64,000 nt of DNA, taken from positions 124,001 to 188,000 of the IMG/VR virus record IMGVR_UViG_3300032288_004964; one strand, written 5' to 3'. The stretch is from a virus. Below, piece after piece: positions 48,077 to 56,371 of the stretch; the stretch's first letter is position 1, and each line of letters opens with the position of its first letter. The translations under genes were made by a program, and so were the position numbers. Below the pieces are notes generated by a model that searched no databases, had not been told where the DNA came from, and worked only from the letters and a program-made list of their open reading frames with translations.

Positions 48077-50365
48077 ATGAGTTATAGTTACGATAGATTC
48101 TTAAGACCGATAACATCAACCGATAGAAATATACAAATCTTAGATAATACTGGTATTATTAAATATACTATTAATCCATTTTCTGTCGTTGAGTCGATGG
48201 TTTCTAATAATTTATTAAAAATTAATATAAAGGGTGCTAGAATTATAACTATAAACTTTTCTACATCCAATGAAGCTAAGTTAGCTTTACCTAGATTACA
48301 ACAGCAAATTGATACATTAACTCAGAAAGTACCACTTGTAATTGATAAAGATATAAAAAATTATATAGATAGTGTAGTTGGAAATACTGGCACAAGTGGT
48401 TCATCTGGATCATCTGGTACATCTGGTGTTGATGGTACTTTTTATGGGTCAAGTGGATCTTCTGGTGTAAATGGCACATCTGGTGTTTCTGGTGCTACTG
48501 GTGCTACTGGATCTAATGGATCATCTGGTACATCTGGTACATCTGGTATATCTGGTGGATCTTATGATTATAGTAATGGAATAACTTTAACTGGATTAAC
48601 TGTTAGTTTAGGTGGTACACTTAGTCAAACCGTGATATTAAATGGTGATCTAAATGATTTACTTTTCACAGGATTTGATAACTTGGTTTTTACTAGTTCT
48701 GTATTTGATGTTGTTTCTGATCTTATTAGTTTAGATTCAAATGATTCTACTCAAATATTATCTATTAATGATATTACAATAAATGCTGGTGGTCAAATAT
48801 CTTTAAGTGGTGATTCTGGATTGGTTTCCATTGGAAATACACAAGGTTTAGTTTATCAATCTGATTATAAATTAGGATTTGTAACACACTCATTAGTTGA
48901 TAAGGGTTATGTGGATTTCGCAATTGAAGGTGTGTCTAAATACAGAGGAACTTCTAGTACTCAAATTGTTGTACCTGAAGCTGGATATGTTGTAACATTT
49001 ACTACACAAACTAATTTAGCTTATACACCTGGTGAAACTATTGTAATGTATGATACCTATCCAAACCTATATATGATTGATGATTATGTAGAAGATGGTG
49101 TTAGTGGTAATATAATAGGTACAGTTGATTCATATAATATACTTACTGGTAGTATATCAGTTGTTGTTGATTATTCAGAATCTATTGGTAATACATATAG
49201 TTATTGGTATATAAATTTAAGTGGTAAAACTGGTGTTGGTTTAATTGGAGCTACTGGAGCTACAGGTTTCAGTGGTACTAATGGTACTTCTGGTACAAGT
49301 GGGTCATCTGGTACAAGTGGATCATCTGGTACAAGTGGATCATCTGGGACATCAGGTTCTAGTGGAACATATGGTTCTAGTGGATCATCTGGGACATCAG
49401 GTTCTTCTGGTCCTTCTGGTTTATCTGGTACTTCTGGTACATCCGGTACTTCTCAAAATGTTTCTGCTAGTTATATGAGAGGTTCTCGTTCTACTCAACA
49501 AACCACTAATTTAACTATTAATAGTTTAGTTGCCTTTACCCAAACTGATAATTCAACTGGATCTGATATATCATTGAACACATCAACTGGTCAAATTACA
49601 CTTGCTGCAAATAGAACTTATAGATTATTAGCTCAAGTACCAACTTGGGAAGGATTGAGTGGTGCTAGACCATCTTTTAGATGGTATGATGAAACGTCAG
49701 CCTCTTATATAGGTAGTTTATCAGCCGCTTATAATCCAGGTGATGCTGGTGCTTATGGTGCATTTGGTGGCACATCCGATGTTGTTATCACAACAACACA
49801 AACAACAGTTGTTTCTTTTAGAATAGTTAATGGTACTAACTTATCTGGACTAGGTGGTAACGGTGATTTTAGTACAGGTGGTTCTTATCCTTGGTTTGAT
49901 ATTGAAGTTATATCTGGATATGTACCAATAGTTAATGATACAAGTTTATCTTTATCAGAAACACTTACAGTTACTGGTACTGCTTCTTTTAATGGATTAA
50001 CTGTTTTACAAGAAGTATCTGAAGTTATAAATTCAACACCTGGGGCTACTGCATCAACTGTTATATATGACTTCTCAACAGGTTCTAATTGGTATCATTC
50101 ATCTGCTACTACTAACTATACTGCTAATTTTACAAATATTCCAACAGATAATAATAGAGCAACAACTGTTACTATAGTTATAAATCAAGGTTCAACTGCT
50201 TATATACCAACTGCTGTTCAAATAGGTGGTACTCCATCAACTGTTAAATGGGCTGGTGGTACTGCTTCTGGGAATGCTAATCAAGTCGATATAGTTGGAT
50301 TTACATTTATTAGAAGTGGTAATGCCTGGGCTCAAGTCTTAGGACAAATAAACACTTTTGATTAA
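48077..50365 (+). CDS. Collagen-like tail fibre protein
   Basis: 762 residues. Two Gly-X-Y stretches are visible: residues ~105-160 ('GTSGSSGSSGTSGVDGTFYG') and ~393-460 ('GTSGSSGTSGSSGTSGSSGT'), almost all Ser/Thr and with almost no Pro. Between and after them are beta domains. A jelly-roll-like domain follows (~465-620, 'SYMRGSRSTQQTTNLTIN'). The last ~105 residues ('SGNANQVDIVGFTF ... AQVLGQINTFD') match the C-terminus of the Cys-rich fibre at 56372, suggesting a shared trimerisation or docking module. Confidence 0.8.
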   Translation: MSYSYDRFLRPITSTDRNIQILDNTGIIKYTINPFSVVESMVSNNLLKINIKGARIITINFSTSNEAKLALPRLQQQIDTLTQKVPLVIDKDIKNYIDSVVGNTGTSGSSGSSGTSGVDGTFYGSSGSSGVNGTSGVSGATGATGSNGSSGTSGTSGISGGSYDYSNGITLTGLTVSLGGTLSQTVILNGDLNDLLFTGFDNLVFTSSVFDVVSDLISLDSNDSTQILSINDITINAGGQISLSGDSGLVSIGNTQGLVYQSDYKLGFVTHSLVDKGYVDFAIEGVSKYRGTSSTQIVVPEAGYVVTFTTQTNLAYTPGETIVMYDTYPNLYMIDDYVEDGVSGNIIGTVDSYNILTGSISVVVDYSESIGNTYSYWYINLSGKTGVGLIGATGATGFSGTNGTSGTSGSSGTSGSSGTSGSSGTSGSSGTYGSSGSSGTSGSSGPSGLSGTSGTSGTSQNVSASYMRGSRSTQQTTNLTINSLVAFTQTDNSTGSDISLNTSTGQITLAANRTYRLLAQVPTWEGLSGARPSFRWYDETSASYIGSLSAAYNPGDAGAYGAFGGTSDVVITTTQTTVVSFRIVNGTNLSGLGGNGDFSTGGSYPWFDIEVISGYVPIVNDTSLSLSETLTVTGTASFNGLTVLQEVSEVINSTPGATASTVIYDFSTGSNWYHSSATTNYTANFTNIPTDNNRATTVTIVINQGSTAYIPTAVQIGGTPSTVKWAGGTASGNANQVDIVGFTFIRSGNAWAQVLGQINTFD
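48391..49455 (+). repeat. Two coding Gly-X-Y (collagen-like) repeat tracts
   Basis: Tracts at ~48391-48560 and ~49246-49455 are built of GG(T/A)-(A/T)C(T/A)-(T/A)C(T/A) codons. They are coding repeats inside the fibre gene, not a CRISPR or satellite array. Confidence 0.8.
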
Positions 50366-50366
50366 T

Positions 50367-52847
50367 ATGTTTAGTAGATTATCATCATTTTCAGGACCAT
50401 TATCGCCTGTTTTTAGACTACCAGGTGGATTTACACTTAATGGTTTAATTTTAAGATATGTTATAGGAGATACTAACTCTTATTCAGGAACTAGTAGTGT
50501 CATCGACTTACAAGGTAATTCTAATGGAACTTTATACAATGGACAAGATATTGTTGGTATTGGTCCAACATATTCACTTAATGGTTACTTAAATTTTGAT
50601 GGAGTCAATGATTATATTATGACAAATACATCACTTAATTCTAAATTGTCACCAGCAAATACATCAACAATAATATCACATTTTATTTGGATATATCCTC
50701 AGGATAATGGTGTTATTGTCACTGAACAAGGTGATACATCTTTAAATGGTGTTGGTTGGCATGATTCACAAATTGAAATAGTTTCAGGAACATTAAAGTT
50801 TGGTGTTTGGAATGGTATAATTATATCTTCGTCTATTTCAATATCTTTATATAATTGGTACTATGTTGGCTTAACTTATGATGGAATAACACTAAGAGGT
50901 TATGTAAATGGTCAACTTGCCGGATCTATTACTGGTAGTAGATCAACTCCTCAATCAGCTGGTAATGGACTACATTATGCTATTGGTGCTAATGATGGTA
51001 CAAGTTTAGGTGACGGTAGTTATGCTAAAATGAAACTTGGTGATTTTCATGTTTATAATACAGCTCTTAGTCAACAACAAATTCTTAATAATTACAATGC
51101 TACTAAAAATGATTATATTTATACAGGTAGTATGTCTATTTGGATTGATGCGAATGACCCAGCGAGTTTTTCAGGTGGTTCAATTAGTGATTTGAGTGGT
51201 AATGGTTATACACACTCTTTAGTTGCTACTTCATCTACAATATTTGGTTTCAAGTCTTTTAATTGCACAGCGGTGTCAAATAATTATATAAGAGTAAACG
51301 GAACAGGTCCATTATTACCTACATCAGGTTATACATATGTTGCTTGGGCAAGAATTTCAGCAGATTCTTCTACATATAGAACATTATATAGAAGTTCTCC
51401 AAATGATCATGCTCTTTTAGTTCAAATAAATACTGATAATTTAGGATTTTGGGATAATGATTCAAATTCTTTTAAAGATTCTGGTTATGATGTAAGCTCA
51501 ATTGAAGAAAAATGGGTTCAATATTCGGTAGTTGGTGATTCATCTAGTAGTATATTCTATATAAATGATGTAGAAGTTGGTGCAACCAATTCCGGTGCTA
51601 GTGGTAATAGACATGATTACTTTGGTGGTATTGATGGACAACCTTTTGGTTATGTTGGTAATATGATGTTATATAATAAAAAATTATCTCAATCTGAAAT
51701 TAAACAAAATTATGATGCTCTTAAAAATGTTTATAAGAATGGTGATTTTGTAATTAGTAATATAGGTATATCTTTACTACCGTCTAATGCTGGTAGTACT
51801 ATTTGGTCCGATTCAAAAGGCAATTTTAATGCCACAATGTCAGGATCGCCATCATATAATAATACTGGTTATACATTTAATGGAACTTCTCAGTATGGTA
51901 GAATTGTTAGTTCTACAGGTATTACCGATTTTACAAATACAAATAATTATACTATCGAGGTATGGACTAAACCATCTTCAGGACAACCAAATTCAACAAC
52001 AACCATTTTGGAAAAATGGAATTTAGGAAATTCATCAAATTATCCTTATACATTAAGATTTACTGAAGGTTCAAGTACTGCTTATTTTGCTTGTTATGAT
52101 GGAACTAATTTCCCTCAAGGTACTTTAACCGGAGTTTCAGTAGGTAACTGGTATCAATTAGTTGGTGTTTTTAATTTCACCACTGATGTTTTAACAGTTT
52201 ATAAAAATGGTATTTCTGCTGGAACTGCAAGTTTAGTTGGGGTTGGTGGTTTAAGTAATACAAGTCCTGTGGGAATTGCTCATAGAGTAAGTATTGACGG
52301 ATCATCTGCTGAGTTTATGTTTAAGGGTTCAATTGGTATTATAAGAATTTATAGTTCTGCTCTCAGCGCCTCTGATGTATCTAAAAACTTTGAGGCAAAT
52401 AGAAATATTTATGGAATTTCAGACTCGATCACTACAACTACTACGACTGTTGCTCCGACAACTACAACTACTACGACTGTTTTTCAAGGTGGTCCAATAA
52501 GTGAAATCTCCGTTAATCTTGGAATTAATGGTGTTGTTTATACACTAGCTGATGGACATGATTTTGAAAGTGGTCCTTTCGAACAAATGTTTTCAACAAC
52601 TACACTAAATATGTTTACTGCGTTAACCAATTATTTAGGTGATACACCTAATGCTGAATTTAATTTAGATATTACTCAAGTATTTGATAATCAAGGAAAT
52701 CTAGATGGTTATTCAATTAATTTATATCTAAGTACCCCAGGGAATGGATACAATGTTGGTGATATTATAACCATACCTGGAAGTGAAATTGGTGGAACCG
52801 ATAACACTGATGATGACTTAATAATAACTGTTACTTCAATATCATAG
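50367..52847 (+). CDS. Adhesin-like protein with three LamG/ConA-type domains
   Basis: 826 residues from the ATG at 50367, one base after the previous stop. The N-terminus MFSRLSSFSGPLSP resembles that of the last gene in the window (MLSKLSTHLGPGSL). Three concanavalin/LamG-type domains follow (~30-250, 255-455, 460-690), each with 'YTFNGTSQYGRI'/'LNFDGVNDYIM' starts and a 'WYYVGLTYDG'/'WYQLVGVFN' core, suited to glycan binding. A Thr-rich linker (TTTTTTVAPTTTTTTTV) leads to a ~110-residue C-terminal domain. Confidence 0.82.
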   Translation: MFSRLSSFSGPLSPVFRLPGGFTLNGLILRYVIGDTNSYSGTSSVIDLQGNSNGTLYNGQDIVGIGPTYSLNGYLNFDGVNDYIMTNTSLNSKLSPANTSTIISHFIWIYPQDNGVIVTEQGDTSLNGVGWHDSQIEIVSGTLKFGVWNGIIISSSISISLYNWYYVGLTYDGITLRGYVNGQLAGSITGSRSTPQSAGNGLHYAIGANDGTSLGDGSYAKMKLGDFHVYNTALSQQQILNNYNATKNDYIYTGSMSIWIDANDPASFSGGSISDLSGNGYTHSLVATSSTIFGFKSFNCTAVSNNYIRVNGTGPLLPTSGYTYVAWARISADSSTYRTLYRSSPNDHALLVQINTDNLGFWDNDSNSFKDSGYDVSSIEEKWVQYSVVGDSSSSIFYINDVEVGATNSGASGNRHDYFGGIDGQPFGYVGNMMLYNKKLSQSEIKQNYDALKNVYKNGDFVISNIGISLLPSNAGSTIWSDSKGNFNATMSGSPSYNNTGYTFNGTSQYGRIVSSTGITDFTNTNNYTIEVWTKPSSGQPNSTTTILEKWNLGNSSNYPYTLRFTEGSSTAYFACYDGTNFPQGTLTGVSVGNWYQLVGVFNFTTDVLTVYKNGISAGTASLVGVGGLSNTSPVGIAHRVSIDGSSAEFMFKGSIGIIRIYSSALSASDVSKNFEANRNIYGISDSITTTTTTVAPTTTTTTTVFQGGPISEISVNLGINGVVYTLADGHDFESGPFEQMFSTTTLNMFTALTNYLGDTPNAEFNLDITQVFDNQGNLDGYSINLYLSTPGNGYNVGDIITIPGSEIGGTDNTDDDLIITVTSIS

Positions 52848-52986
52848 GAACTGATGAATCTGTTAAATAAAAAATTTATTTTTTAATTGATACTTATAAT
52901 ATAATGATATAGCAATTGTCAAGTAGCAAAAAATAGAAAAAATTAATATTTGAAATATAATATATAATAAAAAATAACAATAAAAT

Positions 52987-53220
52987 ATGCAAATATCATT
53001 AACAAATCCGAAGAAAGTAGTTTTACAAGAAGAAAAAAGTAAAACAGTAACGACACTAACAGTATCACGAATTGTGGACTTACCGAAGAAGAAAATGGTT
53101 AGAGCTTTTGTAGAAGAATTAGACGAGCCTGTAGTATTATGGGAAGGCGCGGCTTATGATTCAATTGGTCAATGGACTGATGCAAATGTTGAAGCTAGAT
53201 TAGCTGAATTGTATTCATAA
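52987..53220 (+). CDS. Small hypothetical protein
   Basis: 77 residues, no family recognised. A beta-rich N-terminal half (LTVSRIVDLPKKKMVRAFVE) is followed by 'VVLWEGAAYDSIGQWTDANV' and a short helix. It sits alone between an AT-rich leader (TAATATATAAT near 52968) and a terminator, after the LamG gene. Small virion decoration proteins often look like this; this is inference. Confidence 0.58.
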   Translation: MQISLTNPKKVVLQEEKSKTVTTLTVSRIVDLPKKKMVRAFVEELDEPVVLWEGAAYDSIGQWTDANVEARLAELYS

Positions 53221-53238
53221 TCTCTTTTGAAACTAATT

Positions 53239-53266
53239 AAAACCCTCTTAAAAAGAGGGTTTTTTA
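53239..53266 (+). terminator. Intrinsic terminator
   Basis: AAAACCCTCTT / AAGAGGGTTTT stem plus T-run after the 77-residue gene. Confidence 0.9.
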
Positions 53267-53313
53267 TTTTAAACTAAATTGTAATAAATCATATAATAAA
53301 TAAAACTTTTTTA

Positions 53314-54195
53314 ATGTATTCAATATTTCACATAGAAGGAGGAATTGGTAAGAATATTTTAGCAACCGCAGTTATTGATTCCCTCAAGAAAACAGACCCA
53401 GAAAGAAAAATCATTTTAGTTTCAGCTTGGCCTCAAGTTTGGTTTAACAACCCAAACATTGAACAAATATTCCCAATGGGTCAAGTCGCTAACTTTTATA
53501 AAAACTTTATCAAAGACCAAGATGTAAAAATATTCCGTGTTGATCCTTATCATACAGAAGATTATATCCTAAATAAAAAACATTTAATTGAAATTTGGTG
53601 TGATTTAGTTGGAGCTAAATATGATGGAGAACTACCTAAACTTTACTTTTCACCTTTAGAGTTGGAAGGAATTAGATCAAAAATTTTACAAGGAGTAAGT
53701 AAACCTATTTTTTTACTACACACAAATGGTGGTGGTTCTGGTCCTAAATCAAGACCTTATTCTTGGTATAGAGACATACCAATGCAAAATGCTGTAGATA
53801 TTGTTAACTACTTCAAAAATGATTATCATATCTATCAACTTGGATATCAAGGACAATCTTTAATACCAGGTTGTAATAAATTAACTTTAGAAACTAGAGA
53901 AATTTTAGCAGCTCCTCTTTTTTCTAAAAAGAGATTATTAATTGATTCTTTTTCTCAACATGCTTCAGTTGCACTTGGTATGCAATCAGTTGTTTGTTGG
54001 GTTGGAAATAAACCTGAGGTTTTAGGTTATGATAGTCATCTTAATATAAAACCTGTTGCTAAACCCGTATTTGACACTTACCACTCATCTTACTTAGATG
54101 ATTTTGATATTGGAGGTAATCCAGTTCAATTCCCTTATGATAAATTGAAAGTATTTGATTCAAACGAAATAATAAATAAATTATTAACATTATGA
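53314..54195 (+). CDS. GT9-like glycosyltransferase (heptosyltransferase-type)
   Basis: 293 residues. The N-terminal 'FHIEGGIGKNILATAVIDSL' is the GT-B nucleotide-side loop of GT9-like enzymes. The C-terminal domain shows 'PIFLLHTNGGGSG', 'YHIYQLGYQG' and 'LLIDSFSQHASVALGMQSVV' followed by CWVGNKPEVLGY, the usual D/S...H donor site. It would add a sugar to a glycan or protein. Its stop overlaps the sulfotransferase start (ATGA), so the two are coupled and may act on the same target. Confidence 0.75.
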   Translation: MYSIFHIEGGIGKNILATAVIDSLKKTDPERKIILVSAWPQVWFNNPNIEQIFPMGQVANFYKNFIKDQDVKIFRVDPYHTEDYILNKKHLIEIWCDLVGAKYDGELPKLYFSPLELEGIRSKILQGVSKPIFLLHTNGGGSGPKSRPYSWYRDIPMQNAVDIVNYFKNDYHIYQLGYQGQSLIPGCNKLTLETREILAAPLFSKKRLLIDSFSQHASVALGMQSVVCWVGNKPEVLGYDSHLNIKPVAKPVFDTYHSSYLDDFDIGGNPVQFPYDKLKVFDSNEIINKLLTL

Positions 54196-54998
54196 GAAAA
54201 ATTCATTATATAGGTGGTCTACCGAGAAGTGGGTCAACTTTATTAACAAACATTCTTTTACAGAATCCAAAATTTGCTACAACAGCAACATCTTCTCTTT
54301 TAGACTTTCTCTTACAAGTAAGAGATAATTGGAATAAATTAGAAGGACATAAAGTTTATGAAGAAGGCCAGGATAAATGGGCAGTTATCAGAGCAATTAT
54401 GTATAACTATCACAAAACTGATAAAGAAGTTATCTTCGATAAAAACAGAGGTTGGTCTACACATATTGAATTTATGGAAAAAGCAACTGGTGAAGGAGTT
54501 AAAATAATTGCTTGTGTTAGAAATCTTGAAGATATCTGTTCTTCTTTTGAAAAACTATTTAGAAAGAATAGAGCTGATGGTGAAATACACGGTGAATTTT
54601 CTAATCCTAAAATGAAAAATAGAGAAGGTAGAGTTGGTGTTTGGACATCAGATGAAGGAGTTATAGGAAGACCTTATATTTCTTTATTAGATACAATCCA
54701 AAGAGGTTTAGGTGATAGAATATTATTCTTCCCATATGAAGAATGGTCATCTAATCCTGACTTCTGGTTTAAGAAATTATATGAGTTTGTAGGTGAAGAA
54801 TATTACCAACATGATTTTAATAATATCGAACAAGTTATTAGAGAAAATGATGCTGGTTATGGTTGGGGATCTGATTTGCATGAAATTAAAAATGGTAGAT
54901 TATTACCAGCTAAATCAGATGCTATTGAAATATTAGGTAGAGATTGGTTTGTTAAATTACATGACACAGAATTCTGGAAGACTAAGAAAAAGAAATAA
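54192..54998 (+). CDS. PAPS-dependent sulfotransferase
   Basis: 268 residues. The 5'-phosphosulfate-binding loop is 'GLPRSGSTLLTNIL' (residues 9-22) and the 3'-phosphate motif is 'CVRNLEDICSSFEKLFRK'. The C-terminal 'FFPYEEWSSNPDFWFKKLYE' is the usual conserved helix region. It would transfer sulfate from PAPS to a sugar or tyrosine. It is coupled to a GT9-like gene and faces an APS kinase gene that would make its donor. Acceptor unknown: a virion fibre glycan or the host surface. Confidence 0.85.
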   Translation: MRKIHYIGGLPRSGSTLLTNILLQNPKFATTATSSLLDFLLQVRDNWNKLEGHKVYEEGQDKWAVIRAIMYNYHKTDKEVIFDKNRGWSTHIEFMEKATGEGVKIIACVRNLEDICSSFEKLFRKNRADGEIHGEFSNPKMKNREGRVGVWTSDEGVIGRPYISLLDTIQRGLGDRILFFPYEEWSSNPDFWFKKLYEFVGEEYYQHDFNNIEQVIRENDAGYGWGSDLHEIKNGRLLPAKSDAIEILGRDWFVKLHDTEFWKTKKKK

Positions 54999-55000
54999 TA

Positions 55001-55030
55001 AAAAAACCTCTCAAATTTGAGAGGTTTTTT
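55001..55030. terminator. Bidirectional intrinsic terminator
   Basis: Perfect palindrome AAAAAACCTCTCAAA / TTTGAGAGGTTTTTT between the convergent sulfotransferase and DUF2061 genes. Confidence 0.92.
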
Positions 55031-55237
55031 TTATTCATCCATTTTAATAAATTTATACCAAAATCTTTCATGTATAAAGTAGATAATAGGTTTTAAGACT
55101 AACTCACTAACACCTAATAAAGAAGCAATTTTAAGAGGTGCCCCTAACAATGTAGCTGTTATAACTGTTGTTAAAGTTCCTAAAATTCTATATGTTATAG
55201 TTTTATAAAGGTGTCTCTTTATAGCTTTATCCTTCAT
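55031..55237 (-). CDS. DUF2061-type small membrane protein
   Basis: 68 residues. 'RHLYKTITYRILGTLTTVIT' is the DUF2061 signature (K-x-x-x-Y-R), followed by a second hydrophobic segment and 'KPIIYFIHERFWYKF'. Function unknown. From memory, DUF2061 genes often sit next to cysC or cysD/N in Bacteroidota, which is what is seen here. It overlaps the end of the nucleotidyltransferase gene by 11 bases. Confidence 0.78.
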   Translation of the reverse strand: MKDKAIKRHLYKTITYRILGTLTTVITATLLGAPLKIASLLGVSELVLKPIIYFIHERFWYKFIKMDE

Positions 55238-55685
55238 TTACCATTAGATTTTTTATTACATCTTCTTGTATAGACTCGTGAACCATTGTTCTCCAAGAAT
55301 CATCACCATTCTTAATAGAATCTCTGATTTTTGTAGCTGAGATAAATGCGATGTCACCTGGAGGTGTAAACTCATTTATTTCATAACCAACACCTCTTCC
55401 ATAATTAACAGATTCAATATCAGGGATAATCATTACTTTAACATCATCATTTTTAGCAGCATGATACTTCTCAATCATTTCTACTGTTTGTTCAGTTGTA
55501 AAAGGATTCTTTTCATCTGGTTCGATGTCTCTAACCATAATTAAAGCTGGTATACCTGCATCTAATTTTTGTTGAATTAATTCAATATGTCCATAATGAT
55601 AAGGTTGGTATCTACCTACAAAGATAGCATACTTTTTATCTGGATTCTTAGTGGGTTCTCCACCGTGATTTACTTTTGACCACAT
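55227..55685 (-). CDS. Small HxGH-type adenylyltransferase
   Basis: 152 residues. 'FVGRYQPYHYGHIELIQQ' has the H-x-G-H nucleotide-binding motif and 'FISATKIRDSI' the I-S-x-T-x-x-R motif of the NMNAT/PPAT-type superfamily. 'RDIEPDEKNPFTTEQTVEMI' and 'NYGRGVGYEINE' lie between. ATP sulfurylase shares this fold, so an APS-forming role next to APS kinase is possible, though the protein is less than half the size of known sulfurylases. NMN or another substrate remains possible. Confidence 0.72.
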   Translation of the reverse strand: MWSKVNHGGEPTKNPDKKYAIFVGRYQPYHYGHIELIQQKLDAGIPALIMVRDIEPDEKNPFTTEQTVEMIEKYHAAKNDDVKVMIIPDIESVNYGRGVGYEINEFTPPGDIAFISATKIRDSIKNGDDSWRTMVHESIQEDVIKNLMVNEG

Positions 55686-55686
55686 A

Positions 55687-56268
55687 TTATTTGTTATTTT
55701 TTAATATTAACTCAGTAAGAAAGTTTACATTTTTTTCTAAATCTTCTTCTGTGTTATTTTTTAGTACTGTTGCATTTTGAGGAGTTTCAAAAGGAGATGA
55801 GATTCCTGTAAATTCTTTAATTTCACCAGCTCTTGCTTTTTTGTAAAGACCTTTAGGGTCTCTAGTTTCACAAGTAGAAAGTTCAGCATCAATGAAAATT
55901 TCCATAAATCCTTCACCAATAATTTCTTTAGCTTGGTTTCTATTCTTTTCAAATGGAGAGATAAAAGAACAGATTACAATTAGACCAGCATCATTCATAA
56001 GTTTACAAACTTCTGAAACCCTTCTAATGTTTTCTACTCTTGCTTCTTCTGAGAATCCTAAATCTTTGTTAAGACCCATTCTAGTGTTATCACCATCTAA
56101 AATATAGGTGTGATATCCCAAACTGATTAGTTTTTCTTCAACTAAATTAGCAATAGTTGATTTTCCTGAACCGGATAATCCAGACATCCAAATGGTACAA
56201 GCCTTTTGATTTTTGATAGATTCACGGTTTTCTTTTGTTGTTTTAAAATTGTGCGTAGTTATATTCAT
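55687..56268 (-). CDS. cysC: Adenylylsulfate (APS) kinase
   Basis: 193 residues, the usual CysC length. Walker A is 'GLSGSGKST' (residues 30-38). 'LDGDNTRMGLNKDLGFSEEA' and 'ENIRRVSEVCKLMNDAGLIV' are the APS-binding signature. 'RDPKGLYKKARAGEIKEFTG' and 'SPFETP' complete the lid. It phosphorylates APS to PAPS, the donor for sulfotransferases and an intermediate of sulfate reduction. First gene of a tight minus-strand operon with the adenylyltransferase and DUF2061. Confidence 0.95.
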   Translation of the reverse strand: MNITTHNFKTTKENRESIKNQKACTIWMSGLSGSGKSTIANLVEEKLISLGYHTYILDGDNTRMGLNKDLGFSEEARVENIRRVSEVCKLMNDAGLIVICSFISPFEKNRNQAKEIIGEGFMEIFIDAELSTCETRDPKGLYKKARAGEIKEFTGISSPFETPQNATVLKNNTEEDLEKNVNFLTELILKNNK

Positions 56269-56335
56269 ATGAATTATATTTTACAGAGTCTATTTGTTTT
56301 AAAAAATCACATAAAAGAATTTTTTTACATTATAA

Positions 56336-56347
56336 TTTTAATATATA
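56336..56347 (+). promoter_or_regulatory. Phage-type TTTTAATATATA promoter box
   Basis: 24 bases before the ATG at 56372, in the region divergent from cysC. Confidence 0.5.
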
Positions 56348-56371
56348 CTCTATAAAAAATATTTTTTAACT

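Noticed and set aside
49245-49478. Open frame of Val/Leu/His-rich sequence in another frame of the collagen tract
   Set aside because: It is a shadow of the Gly-Ser-Thr repeats of the fibre gene, made open by codon repetition.
55227-55685. Calling the small adenylyltransferase an ATP sulfurylase outright
   Set aside because: It has the shared HxGH and ISxTxxR motifs but is much smaller than known sulfurylases; only its neighbours suggest that reaction.
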